A stretch of 34,414 nt of DNA from Paucidesulfovibrio longus DSM 6739 (GTDB lineage Bacteria; Desulfobacterota; Desulfovibrionia; Desulfovibrionales; Desulfovibrionaceae): assembly GCF_000420485.1 (NCBI RefSeq), contig NZ_ATVA01000004.1, positions 1-34,414 of the forward strand. Reading direction: 5' to 3'. Under the pieces are notes generated by a model. It had not been told where the DNA came from. It worked only from the letters and a program-made list of their open reading frames with translations, and ran no database searches. The translations under genes and the position numbers were made by a program. This document shows positions 6,503-15,329 of this stretch, in pieces; position 1 is the stretch's first letter; every line of letters begins with the position of its first letter.

Positions 6503-7192
6503 CTACCATTCGGAATCGGCAAAGGGGTTGGAACCGAAACCGAAGTCGGCTTCGGGCTCGCCGCCCGTGGAAGGCGCATCCGAGGAAGCGCCCGCAGCCG
6601 CACCGGCATCAGCGCCGCCGCCGGCGGCACCGGCCACGACCACGCCCTGCTCCTTGACCTTGTTGACTTCTTCCATGAGCGCGTTGAGCTTCTTGACCAT
6701 GTCGTCGATCTTGCTGGAAGCGAGAGCGATCTTGGATTCACCGGCCTTGTTGGCGTCATCCGTGACCTTGACCTTGGCGGCCAGGGATTTGACCTGGGCA
6801 TCCAGGTCGGACTTCTCGGAGGTCAGCTTGGCGACCTCGGCCTTGAGCGCGGCGTTCTCCTTCTGGAGTTCGGCCAGCTTGCCCAGGGCGGCCTGCGCCT
6901 GGGACAGCTCGGCACCGGCCAGGGGGGCCAGCTTGACCTTGTTGCCGAGAGCGGTGAGGTCACCGGCGGCCTGCTTGGTCAGGCTCGGCTCGACTTCGTA
7001 GATATAGCCCTTGGAAAGGCCGGCGGCCACAGGGGCCAGATCGGCGCTCACGTCGGACTGGGTCACGAAGGAAAGGAACTCCAGGATCTCGGCGTCGACC
7101 TGGTCGGCACCGCGCAGCGCGTTCACGAACGTGCTGATGGGGAACACCTTTTCCTGCACTTCCTGGACGGGGGTTTCCTTGACGTCGGACAT
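6503..7192 (-). CDS. qmoD: QmoD-like protein, last gene of the qmo operon
   Basis: 229 residues, no signal peptide and no cofactor motif. The first ~90 residues look globular. Residues ~95-175 form a heptad-rich coiled coil (KLAELQKENAALKAEVAKL). A Gly/Ala-rich linker at ~180-205 precedes an acidic tail ending NPFADSEW. Desulfovibrio species carry a hypothetical gene directly after qmoABC (DVU0851 in D. vulgaris), and the position, length class and cotranscription fit it. The biochemical role is unknown; it may assist Qmo/Apr interaction. It starts 60 bases after the qmoC stop with AGGAGG well placed, and is followed by the operon terminator. Confidence 0.8.
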   Translation of the reverse strand: MSDVKETPVQEVQEKVFPISTFVNALRGADQVDAEILEFLSFVTQSDVSADLAPVAAGLSKGYIYEVEPSLTKQAAGDLTALGNKVKLAPLAGAELSQAQAALGKLAELQKENAALKAEVAKLTSEKSDLDAQVKSLAAKVKVTDDANKAGESKIALASSKIDDMVKKLNALMEEVNKVKEQGVVVAGAAGGGADAGAAAGASSDAPSTGGEPEADFGFGSNPFADSEW

Positions 7193-7252
7193 CGTATGCC
7201 TCCTAAAAAAGGTAGAAACGTTGTTACCTTGTTAATTCTCGCCCGGCTCGCG

Positions 7253-8512
7253 CTAGACGCGCGGTCCCATGGGAATCCTGCCGATCTTCTTGGCGTAGGC
7301 CAGGGCCACGGTCCGGTACACGAGGTGACCGAGCTTGGACCAGGGCAGGTACGCGAAGAGCATCCACACCGCCACCAGGTGCACGTAGTACGTGGGGTAG
7401 GCGATGAACTTCTGACCCGTCAGGCGGAGCACTTCCGCGCCGAAGCCGGTCAGGAATACGACCCAGATGATGGTCAGCAGGTACCAGTCGTACCAGGAGG
7501 AGCCCTGCTTGGCCTTGTCCAGGCTCACGCGGCGGCCGGTCAGCCAGATCAGGCCGAGCAGTCCGGCGAAGAAGCCGACGTTGGCCAGGAGCTTGACCGG
7601 GTTCACGAGGTTCATGGGCGTATGGCCGACCATGGACACGAAGTCGGTCAGGCCTTCGGGGGCGCCGATCCAGCTCAGGAAGTAGCCGCCCCAGTGGGTC
7701 ACGGCGACGACGCCCGTGACGATGGCGAGGGCCACGAAGGAGTACATCAGCAGCAGGTGTCCCTTGAAGCGCTGCTGGTCCTTGGGCTCGGCGCCGCACT
7801 CGTTGAGCTGGCTGTTCTGCAGCACTTCGTACTTCAGGGTGTCGATGAGCGCGCAGAGGAAGCCGGGGGTTTCCTTCTGGCCCAGGACGTAGACCTTGGG
7901 CAGGTCGGCGAAGGAAGCCAGGAGCTTGCGCACGCCGCCCACGAAGATGCCGACCATGGTGAAGAAGGTCAGCACGAAGATCGGGTCGATGGTGAAGTCG
8001 CCGGGGAAGAGTCCGCCGTAGGCGATGACGCCGTTCTCGGACACTTCCCAGCCGTGGCCGGCCAGCTCGAAGAGCGGGAAGGCCGTGCCCAGCTGTCCGG
8101 CGCGGATGACCCAGATGAGCATCCACAGGACCGCGGGGATGGCCACCAGCAGCGGGAGGAACTTGGAGGAGCTCATCCACTTGCCGATGATCTGCGGGGC
8201 GGCCAGGCTGCGGTAGGCCATGTTGCGGAGCGCGCCGAGCAGGTCGCCGGGCTTGGCGCCGCGGGGACACAGGTCGGAGCAGGTGCCGCAGTTGTGGCAG
8301 AGCCAGATGTCGATATCGTTGACAAGCTTGTCCTTCAGGCCCCACTGCGCCCAGACCATCTCCTTTCTCGGATACGGATCGTCCTGGGGCGAGAGGGGGC
8401 AGACCACCGAACAGGTGGCGCACTGATAGCACTTCTTGAGGGACTCGCCCCCAACGGCTTGCAGTTCCTTTACGAATTTAAGGTCCGGCTGAACCTTGAC
8501 GGGGTTCGACAT
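7253..8512 (-). CDS. qmoC: Quinone-interacting membrane-bound oxidoreductase subunit QmoC
   Basis: 419 residues. The membrane subunit of the Qmo complex, which takes electrons from menaquinol and hands them through QmoA/QmoB to APS reductase. The N-terminal domain has two four-cysteine motifs for [4Fe-4S] clusters: C28, C31, C34, C38 and C72, C75, C78, C82, each ending in CP. The C-terminal ~300 residues hold about six membrane helices of the cytochrome b (NarI-like) type. The ATG at 8512 is chosen because AGGAGG lies eight bases upstream, overlapping the qmoB stop region; the longer frame has no such site. Confidence 0.93.
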   Translation of the reverse strand: MSNPVKVQPDLKFVKELQAVGGESLKKCYQCATCSVVCPLSPQDDPYPRKEMVWAQWGLKDKLVNDIDIWLCHNCGTCSDLCPRGAKPGDLLGALRNMAYRSLAAPQIIGKWMSSSKFLPLLVAIPAVLWMLIWVIRAGQLGTAFPLFELAGHGWEVSENGVIAYGGLFPGDFTIDPIFVLTFFTMVGIFVGGVRKLLASFADLPKVYVLGQKETPGFLCALIDTLKYEVLQNSQLNECGAEPKDQQRFKGHLLLMYSFVALAIVTGVVAVTHWGGYFLSWIGAPEGLTDFVSMVGHTPMNLVNPVKLLANVGFFAGLLGLIWLTGRRVSLDKAKQGSSWYDWYLLTIIWVVFLTGFGAEVLRLTGQKFIAYPTYYVHLVAVWMLFAYLPWSKLGHLVYRTVALAYAKKIGRIPMGPRV

Positions 8513-8525
8513 GGTCCAATTCCTC

Positions 8526-10796
8526 CTAGTAGCCCTTGAAGGGGTTGGGGCCAAACTTGGCGACGACTTCGGTCATGAACTTCTCGATCAGTCCCGGAAC
8601 CTTGTCGTACTCGTCAATGGCGACTTCATACTGCTCGACGCGTTCGGGCTCAACACCCAGACGCTTGAGCGACTCGGCGATGTTCTCCTTTCTGCGGTTG
8701 CAGAGCTCGGAGCCCTTCATGAAGTGGCACTGATAGTCGTCGCCGTATTTGCAGCCGAGGAGCATCACGCCGTCCACGCCCTTGCTCATGGCGTCGGCGA
8801 CCCAGATGGCGTTCACGGAGCCGAGGCAGCGCACGGGCAGGACGCGAACGTAGGGGCTCCAGGCATGGCCGCGGAAGGCCGCCATGTCCAGCGCGGGGTA
8901 GGCGTCGTTCTCGCAGGCGAGAATGATGACGCGCGGTCCGCCCTCGTCCATGTTGTCCGGCACCTGGACCTGCTTGATGGCGGAGCCCATCTGGTCGATG
9001 TTGTAGTTGTCGAAACCGATGACGCGCTCCGGGCAGGCACCCATGCAGGTACCGCAGCGGCGGCAGCGGGTCGGGTTCGGCATCGGCGTGCCCTTTTCGT
9101 CGTCGTCCAGAGCGCCGAACGGACATTCCTCGGTGCAGCGCTTGCACTGCGTGCAGCGCACGAAGTTGAACACCGGGTAGGAACGGTCGCCGGAGCGGGG
9201 ATGCACGGCCACGCCGTGGTCCGCGCTGTCCACGCACTGGATGGCCTTGAGCGCGGCGCCCGCGGCGTCGTCCGCGGCCAGGCTCATGGGCATGGGCTGG
9301 CGCACGCAGCCCGCGGCGTACACGCCGGTGCGGCGGGTCTCGTACGGGAAGCAGATGTAGTTGGAATCGGTGAAGCCGTCGAAGAGCTCCAGATCCGGGA
9401 AGGCGGGGCCTTGGCGGTACTTGAAGTTCATGGTCGGCTCATGGGCGGTGCCCGGCACCAGCGCCGTGGGCAGGACGACCATGTCGGCCACGATTTCGAT
9501 GTCCTCGCCGAGCAGCGAGTTCTTGGCGGAGATGATCAGCGATCCGCCGGAACCTTCCTTGATCTCGGTGACGCGGGCCTTGGCGAGCATGACGCCCGGA
9601 TCGTCCTGGGCGGCCTTGTAGAAGCGCTCGTTCACGCCGGGGACCATCATGTGGTCGTAGAGGATGAAGGCGGAAGCCTCGGGATCCTCGCGGACGTAGG
9701 CGGCCTGCTTCAGAGCGACCAGGCTGGAGATTTCCGAGCTGTAGGCAAGGTGCTTGGCGCTTTCCTTGTTCTCGTAGTGGAAGGTCTCGCACTCCTCGCC
9801 TTCCTCTTCGGTGCCGTCGCAGGGCAGGTCGTCCGGCGGCTCGCACACGGCGCTCTCGGCGTAATTGACCTTTTCCATGAATTTCTCGACATCGAGAATG
9901 AAGGCCACGCTCTTGGGCGCCTTGCTGTCGGAAGGACGCTTGATGCCGCCGTTCTTGGCCATCTTTTCCAGCTCGGCCGTGGTGACCACGTTCTTGAACT
10001 TGCCGTAGCCGAGCGGAGCCAGGTATTTGGCGTCGCCCGCGGTCCAGCCGGTGGCCAGGACGACCGCGCCGATGCTCAGCTCCTCGCCGTTCACGACCGC
10101 GGTGTAGTGGCCGGGAGCGCCCTTGAGCTGCTCCAGGGTGGCCGAGGTCTTGACCGTGATCTTGGCGTTCGAGGTCACCGCGGAGATCAGCCCGGCCAGG
10201 CCGGTGTCCTGAAGCTCCGTGTGCGGGTAGGTCAGGGGGAAGGTCTTGTACATGTTCTTCATGGCGCCGCCGAGATCGGCCTGCTTCTCGACCAGGACGA
10301 CCTCGCGTCCGGCTTTGGCGGCCTCGAGCGCGGCGGTCATGCCCGTGAAGCCGCCGCCCAGGACCAGGAGGGTCTGGGAGCACTTCTCGGTTTCCGGCGC
10401 GGGAACCTTGCTCTTGGAGAGGTAGGTGATGCCCATGTTGACGTAGTCTTTGGCCATCAGCTCCAGCAGGTTTTCCTTGCCGGGATCGTCGGCAAAGGTC
10501 CAGACGCACTGCTCGCGCAGGTTCACGCGGTTGACCTGGGTCGCGCCGAACTGGAACACGTCCCACTTCACGCGCGGGGAGCAGGCGCAGAGGACCACGC
10601 CGTCCAGCCCCTCGGCCTGGATGTCAGCCTCAATCTCGGCCTTGCCCTCGGGAGAGCAGAGCACCGAGTTGGTCTTGACCACCGGGCAAAGGGACTGGTG
10701 CTTGCCGTTCTTGACGAACGCAGCAAGGCCCTCGACATCAAGACTCTTGGCGATGTCGCAACCGCCGCAAATGTATACACCAAGCTTCTCAGCCAT
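8526..10796 (-). CDS. qmoB: Qmo complex subunit QmoB
   Basis: 756 residues, a cytoplasmic HdrA-like flavoprotein. The N-terminal segment has CGGC (GVYICGGCD). An FAD-binding glycine motif (LVLGGGFTGMTAALEAAKAG) lies near residues 145-165. Two ferredoxin-type cluster motifs (CTQCKRCTEECP and CRRCGTCMGACP) lie around 545-590. The last ~140 residues are MvhD-like (VLPVRCLGSVNAIWV, LLGCKYGDDYQC). In the Qmo complex it relays electrons with QmoA between QmoC and APS reductase. GGGAGG lies well ahead of the ATG, and the start is three bases after the qmoA stop, indicating translational coupling. Confidence 0.93.
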   Translation of the reverse strand: MAEKLGVYICGGCDIAKSLDVEGLAAFVKNGKHQSLCPVVKTNSVLCSPEGKAEIEADIQAEGLDGVVLCACSPRVKWDVFQFGATQVNRVNLREQCVWTFADDPGKENLLELMAKDYVNMGITYLSKSKVPAPETEKCSQTLLVLGGGFTGMTAALEAAKAGREVVLVEKQADLGGAMKNMYKTFPLTYPHTELQDTGLAGLISAVTSNAKITVKTSATLEQLKGAPGHYTAVVNGEELSIGAVVLATGWTAGDAKYLAPLGYGKFKNVVTTAELEKMAKNGGIKRPSDSKAPKSVAFILDVEKFMEKVNYAESAVCEPPDDLPCDGTEEEGEECETFHYENKESAKHLAYSSEISSLVALKQAAYVREDPEASAFILYDHMMVPGVNERFYKAAQDDPGVMLAKARVTEIKEGSGGSLIISAKNSLLGEDIEIVADMVVLPTALVPGTAHEPTMNFKYRQGPAFPDLELFDGFTDSNYICFPYETRRTGVYAAGCVRQPMPMSLAADDAAGAALKAIQCVDSADHGVAVHPRSGDRSYPVFNFVRCTQCKRCTEECPFGALDDDEKGTPMPNPTRCRRCGTCMGACPERVIGFDNYNIDQMGSAIKQVQVPDNMDEGGPRVIILACENDAYPALDMAAFRGHAWSPYVRVLPVRCLGSVNAIWVADAMSKGVDGVMLLGCKYGDDYQCHFMKGSELCNRRKENIAESLKRLGVEPERVEQYEVAIDEYDKVPGLIEKFMTEVVAKFGPNPFKGY

Positions 10797-10799
10797 TTT

Positions 10800-12047
10800 T
10801 TACCTCCCGACAACGTTTTGGATGGCTTTGAGGGCGGCGCTGGTCGCGCTCTGAGCCGTCTTCATGACGTCCAGCGGCAGCTTCGCGCAGCCGGCGGCCA
10901 CAACGCCCTTGTCCTCGCCGCCGATGATGAAGCCCTCTTCGTCCACGGGCAGGCCCATGGGCAGCTTCTCGCCGGCGATGCTGGGCTGCATGCCGGTGGC
11001 GAGCACCACGAGGTCGAACTTCTCGTCGTTCTTGATGCCGGTGACCGCGTTCTCCACGGTGAGAATCGGGTTCTTGCTGGCGTCCTCGGCCACGGCCGCG
11101 ACCTTGCCCTTGACCAGGGAGAGGTTCGGGTCGTCCACGGTCAGCGCCTTGAACTTGTCGTAGCGTCCCGGGGTGCGCAGGTCGATGTAGTAGACCACGA
11201 TCTTGGCTTCGGGGTAGCGCGCACGCACGTAGCGGACCTGCTTCAGGCTGGCCATGCAGCAGATGTACGAACAGTAGTTCAGGTGGTTTTCGTCGCGGGA
11301 GCCCGCGCACTGCACGAAGGCGATGCGCTTCGGCTCGGCGCCGTCGCTCGGCCGGACGATCTTGCCGTCGGTGGGGCCGGACGGAGAGGCCAGGCGCTCC
11401 ATCTGCATGTTGGAAATGACGTTGGCAACCTTGCCCGCGCCCAGCGTGGTCAGCTTTTCCATGGGGTACGGCTTCCAGCCGGTGGCGTAGACGATGCTGC
11501 CCACGTTCAGCTCGAAGCTGCGCGGCTGCTCGTCCAGATCGATGGCGTCGTACGGGCAGGCATTCTTGATGCGCTCAAGCTCGATCTTGTCGCAGGCATC
11601 GGCATCGATGGTGTAGCGGGCCGGGAACGCGAAAAGGTGCGTGGTATAGGCGGCCTTGCGCTTGCCGGTGCCGAAATCGAATTCGCTCTCCACCTCGGTC
11701 TTGGCGGCCTTGGCGCACTCGCCGCAACCGGTGCAGCGACCGTTCACGTAGCGGGGCTTGGTGGTGATCTTCACATTGAAGTCACCGGTCTTGCCGCTGA
11801 CGGATTCCACCTCGGAAAGGGTGAAAAACTTGACTTTGGGGTTCTTCTTGATGCGCTGGAACTGAATCTCAAGGCCGCAGGAGGGAGGACACAATTTCGG
11901 GAAATACTGGTTCAATTGCGCCACTCGTCCGCCAAGGTACGGGTTCTTCTCAACGATGAAGACCTCGTAGCCTAATTCAGCGGCCTCCAAGGCGGCGGTG
12001 ATCCCTGCGAATCCACCGCCCACTACGAGAATACTGTTGTTCGACAT
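10800..12047 (-). CDS. qmoA: Qmo complex subunit QmoA
   Basis: 415 residues, an HdrA-like FAD protein of the cytoplasmic side of Qmo. The FAD motif ILVVGGGFAGITAALEA is at the N terminus, a CPPSCGLEIQ segment near residue 52, a partial cysteine motif CTGCGEC near 120, and FVQCAGSRDENHLNYCSYIC near 255. Two ATGs are in frame at 12053 and 12047. The second has GGAGG at about seven bases, while the first has almost no spacing, so 12047 is preferred. A terminator separates it from aprA, so qmo likely has its own promoter in the 160-base gap, although none could be pinned down. Confidence 0.93.
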   Translation of the reverse strand: MSNNSILVVGGGFAGITAALEAAELGYEVFIVEKNPYLGGRVAQLNQYFPKLCPPSCGLEIQFQRIKKNPKVKFFTLSEVESVSGKTGDFNVKITTKPRYVNGRCTGCGECAKAAKTEVESEFDFGTGKRKAAYTTHLFAFPARYTIDADACDKIELERIKNACPYDAIDLDEQPRSFELNVGSIVYATGWKPYPMEKLTTLGAGKVANVISNMQMERLASPSGPTDGKIVRPSDGAEPKRIAFVQCAGSRDENHLNYCSYICCMASLKQVRYVRARYPEAKIVVYYIDLRTPGRYDKFKALTVDDPNLSLVKGKVAAVAEDASKNPILTVENAVTGIKNDEKFDLVVLATGMQPSIAGEKLPMGLPVDEEGFIIGGEDKGVVAAGCAKLPLDVMKTAQSATSAALKAIQNVVGR

Positions 12048-12161
12048 TCTCATTCCTCCCTAGATGATCATTAGAAGGCCCACTCAAGAAAATGGCCTAA
12101 ACCCAGGCAAGGACGACTCGAAGTCCCAGGCCGGGTTCAGACCATCTTCCCACTCCCAGAA

Positions 12162-12192
12162 GAAAAGGCTGCGGGCCCGAAGGCCCGCAGCC
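12162..12192 (-). terminator. Terminator of aprBA
   Basis: Minus-strand perfect 11-bp stem (arm GGCTGCGGGCC) with a TTCG loop, followed by TTTTCTT. It lies 17 bases after the aprA stop and upstream of qmoA, so aprBA and qmoABCD form separate or partly separate transcripts. Confidence 0.9.
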
Positions 12193-12208
12193 GAGTAGAC
12201 GTACCCGC

Positions 12209-14197
12209 TTACGGGATGATCTGGTAGTAGGGCTTCTTGAAGATAGTAGTCGCGCCGGTGGCGGGATCGTACTTGGAGTTCACGAAGCACTTCCACTTGG
12301 AGTCATCCAGGCCCATGAAGTCGCCGCGGTAGTAGAAGCCCGGGTAACGGGACTCTTCGCGGAACTCAATGTGCTGCATGTGCAGGCGCACGGTCCACAG
12401 ACGGTGGAACTGCTCCCAGCAGCGCATCAGTTCGTGCAGGTCGCGGGCGGCCAGCTTCTTGGAGTCCTCTTCCAGCATGCCGAGCAGCCAGAAGCCGGTG
12501 TTCAGCAGAGCCTTGGAGGTCATGTACAGAGTGGAGACACCACCACCGTATTCGTCAGTGGCCTTGATCAGGCGCATCATGAAGTTCTTCGGGGTGATGT
12601 AGTTCGGGTTCACGACGGGGTCGGTGGAGATGCCCTTGCCCTGCTCGTAGGTGTACCACGGCTGGTAGATTTCCTTGGCGAGGTCAGCGGCGTTCTCTTT
12701 CAGAGTCGGCTTGAAGTCCTTGTGGTCCACAACCCAACGGATCATCTGCTTGCCGACGATGCGGCCTTCAGCGTGGGAACCGGAGGAGAACTTGTGGCCG
12801 GAGGCGCCGACGCCGTCCGCGCAGGTGAACAGACCGTTGACGGTGGTCATACGGTTGTAGACCTTGCCGTTGTCGGCCTTGACCTTGTAGTCGTCGGGAA
12901 CCCAGGACTCGTCCGGACCGGAGACCCAGATGCCGCAGCAACCGGAGTGCGAACCGAGCAGGTACGGCTCGGTGGGCATGATCTCGGAACCACGCTCCTC
13001 AGGGGCGCAGTTGGTGGCGGCCCAGAGGTTGGCCTGGCCGACGCACATGTCGAGGAAGTCTTCCCAAGCCTCGGACTCGAGGTGCTTCTGCTCTTCGGGA
13101 GTCATGGTCTCGAAGGTGCTCAGCAGGGCGGTCTTGGTGTCCATGTAGATGGGACCGCGACCTTCGCGCATTTCGCGGAGCATCATGTGGTTGCGCAGGC
13201 AAGTGGGGATGACGTGACCCTTGGCGTAGCCGCGATCCTCGTAAGGCTTCAGCATGGCGCGGTTGGTCTCGCAGTAGTCCTCACCCTTGTAGTTGGTCGC
13301 CTTGGCCTTGAAGAGCAGGAACCAGGCGCCGACCGGGCCGTAACCGTCCTTGAAGCGGGCGGGGACGAAGCGGTTTTCCATCATGGTCATCTCGGCGCCG
13401 GCCTGAGCGCACATGGTGTAGGTGGAACCAGCGTTCCAAACCGGGTACCAGGCGCGACCCATGCCCTCACCGGTGGACCGGGGGCGGTAGACGTTGACGG
13501 CGCCGCCGCAAGCGACGACAGCGGCATTGCAGGTGAAGACGTAGACTTTGTTCTCACGGGTGGAGAAGCCGACGGCACCGGCGATGCGGTTGGGCTGGTT
13601 GGCATCGAGCAGCATCTTCACGATGAAGATACGCTCCATGTAACGGTCTTCGCCCAGAGCGTTCTTCGCGGCCTCGGCCACGATGCACTTGTAGGACTCA
13701 CCGTTGATCATCATCTGCCAGCGGCCGGAACGCACGCAGGCGTCGCCGTTGCGCAGGGACAGGCCGGAAGCCTTGGCCTTGGCGCCGTCGAGGTTCTTGC
13801 CGTCTTTCTTGATCCAGCAGGGAAGGCCCCACTCTTCGAACAGATGGACGGAGTCGTCGACGTGGCGGCCGAGGTCGAAGATCAGGTCTTCGCGGACCAG
13901 GCCCATGAGGTCGGTGCGGACCATGCGGACGTAGTCGTCGGCTTCGTTCTCACCGAGGTAGGTGTTGATGGCGGACAGACCCTGGGCGACGGCGCCGGAA
14001 CGCTCGAGAGCGGCCTTGTCGCAGAGCATGATGGAGATGTCGCCACCGACCTTGTCGGCCCAACGCACGGCTTCGAAGGCGACGCCGCAGTTGCCCATGC
14101 CGCCGCCGACGAGCAGGACGTCGGCGTGCATCTCAATCACTTCAGGTTCGGCCAGAGCGACGCCTTTGGAAGCTTCTTTGATGGGAAGCAGAGGCAT
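12209..14197 (-). CDS. aprA: Adenylylsulfate reductase alpha subunit
   Basis: 662 residues, normal length for dissimilatory AprA. This FAD subunit reduces adenosine 5'-phosphosulfate to sulfite and AMP in the cytoplasm. The FAD-binding motif is at residues ~25-40 (ADVLLVGGGMGNCGVAFEA). The flavin-proximal stretch ERSGAVAQGLSAINTYLGEN and the segments RPRSTGEGMGRAWYPVWNAG and GSHSGCCGIWVSGPDE are characteristic. Codon use is strongly biased, as in other highly expressed genes of the window. It starts 62 bases after aprB with AGGAGG about eight bases ahead (minus strand) and ends just before the terminator. Confidence 0.97.
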   Translation of the reverse strand: MPLLPIKEASKGVALAEPEVIEMHADVLLVGGGMGNCGVAFEAVRWADKVGGDISIMLCDKAALERSGAVAQGLSAINTYLGENEADDYVRMVRTDLMGLVREDLIFDLGRHVDDSVHLFEEWGLPCWIKKDGKNLDGAKAKASGLSLRNGDACVRSGRWQMMINGESYKCIVAEAAKNALGEDRYMERIFIVKMLLDANQPNRIAGAVGFSTRENKVYVFTCNAAVVACGGAVNVYRPRSTGEGMGRAWYPVWNAGSTYTMCAQAGAEMTMMENRFVPARFKDGYGPVGAWFLLFKAKATNYKGEDYCETNRAMLKPYEDRGYAKGHVIPTCLRNHMMLREMREGRGPIYMDTKTALLSTFETMTPEEQKHLESEAWEDFLDMCVGQANLWAATNCAPEERGSEIMPTEPYLLGSHSGCCGIWVSGPDESWVPDDYKVKADNGKVYNRMTTVNGLFTCADGVGASGHKFSSGSHAEGRIVGKQMIRWVVDHKDFKPTLKENAADLAKEIYQPWYTYEQGKGISTDPVVNPNYITPKNFMMRLIKATDEYGGGVSTLYMTSKALLNTGFWLLGMLEEDSKKLAARDLHELMRCWEQFHRLWTVRLHMQHIEFREESRYPGFYYRGDFMGLDDSKWKCFVNSKYDPATGATTIFKKPYYQIIP

Positions 14198-14259
14198 ATC
14201 AGTTCCTCCTTGGAGTAAATTCGATTCAATTTCTCAGGCAAGCAACAAACCAGCCGCAG

Positions 14260-14754
14260 CTAGTCCTGGAGCTCGCCACCCTTCCACACGCGGGACATTC
14301 CACCGTCGGTGACGTCGAACTTCTTGCCAAGGGCTTCCTTGGGCTTCGCAAGCTCGGTCTCGGTGAACAGCAGCTCGGAGTCCAGGTCGGCGGGCTCGGG
14401 CTTGCCGTCGTAGGGCTTGATGGATCCTTCCGGAGTGGTGCGGATGGGGAACTTGAAGCGCTTGACGGAACCATTGCGGAACTTGACGGTCCACATGATG
14501 TCCTCAGCGGAACGCATGGGGATGCAGGTACCGCCGAGAGGAGCGAAGTCGCCGTAGGGACGGGCCTCGATGGCACCCTGGGGGCAAATCTTGACGCAGC
14601 TGTAGCATTCCCAACAAGCATCAGGCTCCTGGTTGTAGGCGCGCATTTCGGCCGGATCCAGGATCATGAGATCGTTCGGGCAAATGTACATGCAAGCGGT
14701 CTTTTCGCCACCCTTGCAGCCGTCACATTTTTCCGGGTTGACAAAGGTCGGCAT
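14260..14754 (-). CDS. aprB: Adenylylsulfate reductase beta subunit
   Basis: 164 residues. The electron-transfer subunit of APS reductase, carrying two [4Fe-4S] clusters. Ligand cysteines are visible at 10, 13, 21, 25 and 47, 50, 53, 57; the eight-residue insertion in the first set is typical of AprB. The C-terminal extension (FKFPIRTTPEGSIKPYDGKP onward) wraps the alpha subunit in known structures. The ATG at 14754 has AGGAGG seven bases upstream; the longer frame adds 20 non-homologous residues. It is first in the aprBA operon. Confidence 0.96.
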   Translation of the reverse strand: MPTFVNPEKCDGCKGGEKTACMYICPNDLMILDPAEMRAYNQEPDACWECYSCVKICPQGAIEARPYGDFAPLGGTCIPMRSAEDIMWTVKFRNGSVKRFKFPIRTTPEGSIKPYDGKPEPADLDSELLFTETELAKPKEALGKKFDVTDGGMSRVWKGGELQD

Positions 14755-14852
14755 AGCATATCCTCCTAAGGTGTTAAAGTAACTTACACATCTACCGACA
14801 AAACCTTCAACCAATGTATATTATTCGCCTATTGCCAAGGCTATGAACAGCG

Positions 14853-14881
14853 GGAATAGCAAGCCCGGCAAGAGGTGTCAA
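14853..14881 (-). promoter_or_regulatory. aprBA promoter
   Basis: On the minus strand TTGACA (14881-14876) is followed after exactly 17 bases by TATTCC (14858-14853). Transcription would start near 14846, giving a leader of about 90 bases before aprB. A perfect -35 and ideal spacing make it the best sigma70-like candidate on this side. Confidence 0.6.
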
Positions 14882-15189
14882 GGTGAAAGTGAATTTTTGA
14901 ACAAGCGAGGACGGAACAGAAGATTCCAGCCTTCCCAGCGACATCGACGCGTTGCGACCAAGTCGTATCCACCTCCAACCTGCACATCCATATTTCAAGC
15001 CCACAGGGCTTGCAAGTGTTTTTTTTCTCAAGCCGCCATCCTTGCCGCCTATCGACAACTCTAGAAAATTATTATAGTTTCTTGTTTCTATTTTTCCGAT
15101 TCAGCTCTAGAAAACATCTTGAGCTACTCTTGAGGCACTCTCCTGCCCCGCAAGAGCGGAACTCGCGCCATGCCTTAGAAATTTTGCCC
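14882..15189. other. sat-apr divergent intergenic region
   Basis: About 300 bases with no supported gene. The part from 15000 to 15120 is AT-rich and includes a direct repeat CTCTAGAAAA at 15059-15068 and 15105-15114 (46 bases apart), possibly a regulator or curved-DNA site upstream of sat. No riboswitch-like structure was recognised. Confidence 0.4.
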
Positions 15190-15207
15190 TTGACACAAGA
15201 TTCACAA
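15190..15207 (+). promoter_or_regulatory. Rex-like operator overlapping the sat -35 box
   Basis: TTGACACAAGATTCACAA matches the 18-base Rex palindrome consensus (TTGTGAAAWWWTTCACAA) at about 14 positions, with the right half TTCACAA perfect. Rex is a redox repressor sensing NADH/NAD+, and in D. vulgaris Rex is reported to repress sat. Overlap with the -35 hexamer fits repression. Confidence 0.5.
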
Positions 15208-15218
15208 TCGGGACATAA
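15190..15218 (+). promoter_or_regulatory. sat promoter
   Basis: TTGACA (15190-15195), a 17-base spacer, then ACATAA (15213-15218). The -35 is perfect, the -10 poor, as often seen for regulated promoters. The leader before sat would be about 105 bases. Confidence 0.5.
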
Positions 15219-15329
15219 CCATCCCACGTTTCAATGCAGAGCACATTCGCAGCGGCGGAGACATGGAGTTTTCGCCGCGTATTGCCCTGGCTGAGGTGAA
15301 TGGCTAACACCAATTATATGGAGGATCAC

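Noticed and set aside
6473-14218. Very long plus-strand open frames opposite qmo and aprA
   Set aside because: They mirror highly biased GC-rich coding sequence; composition (runs of His, Gly, Asp, Val) is that of antisense shadows, while the minus-strand frames have full catalytic and cluster motifs.
15234-15299. 22-codon upstream frame in the sat leader
   Set aside because: An ATG and stop exist, but there is no Shine-Dalgarno and no attenuation-like codon run or alternative stems were seen.
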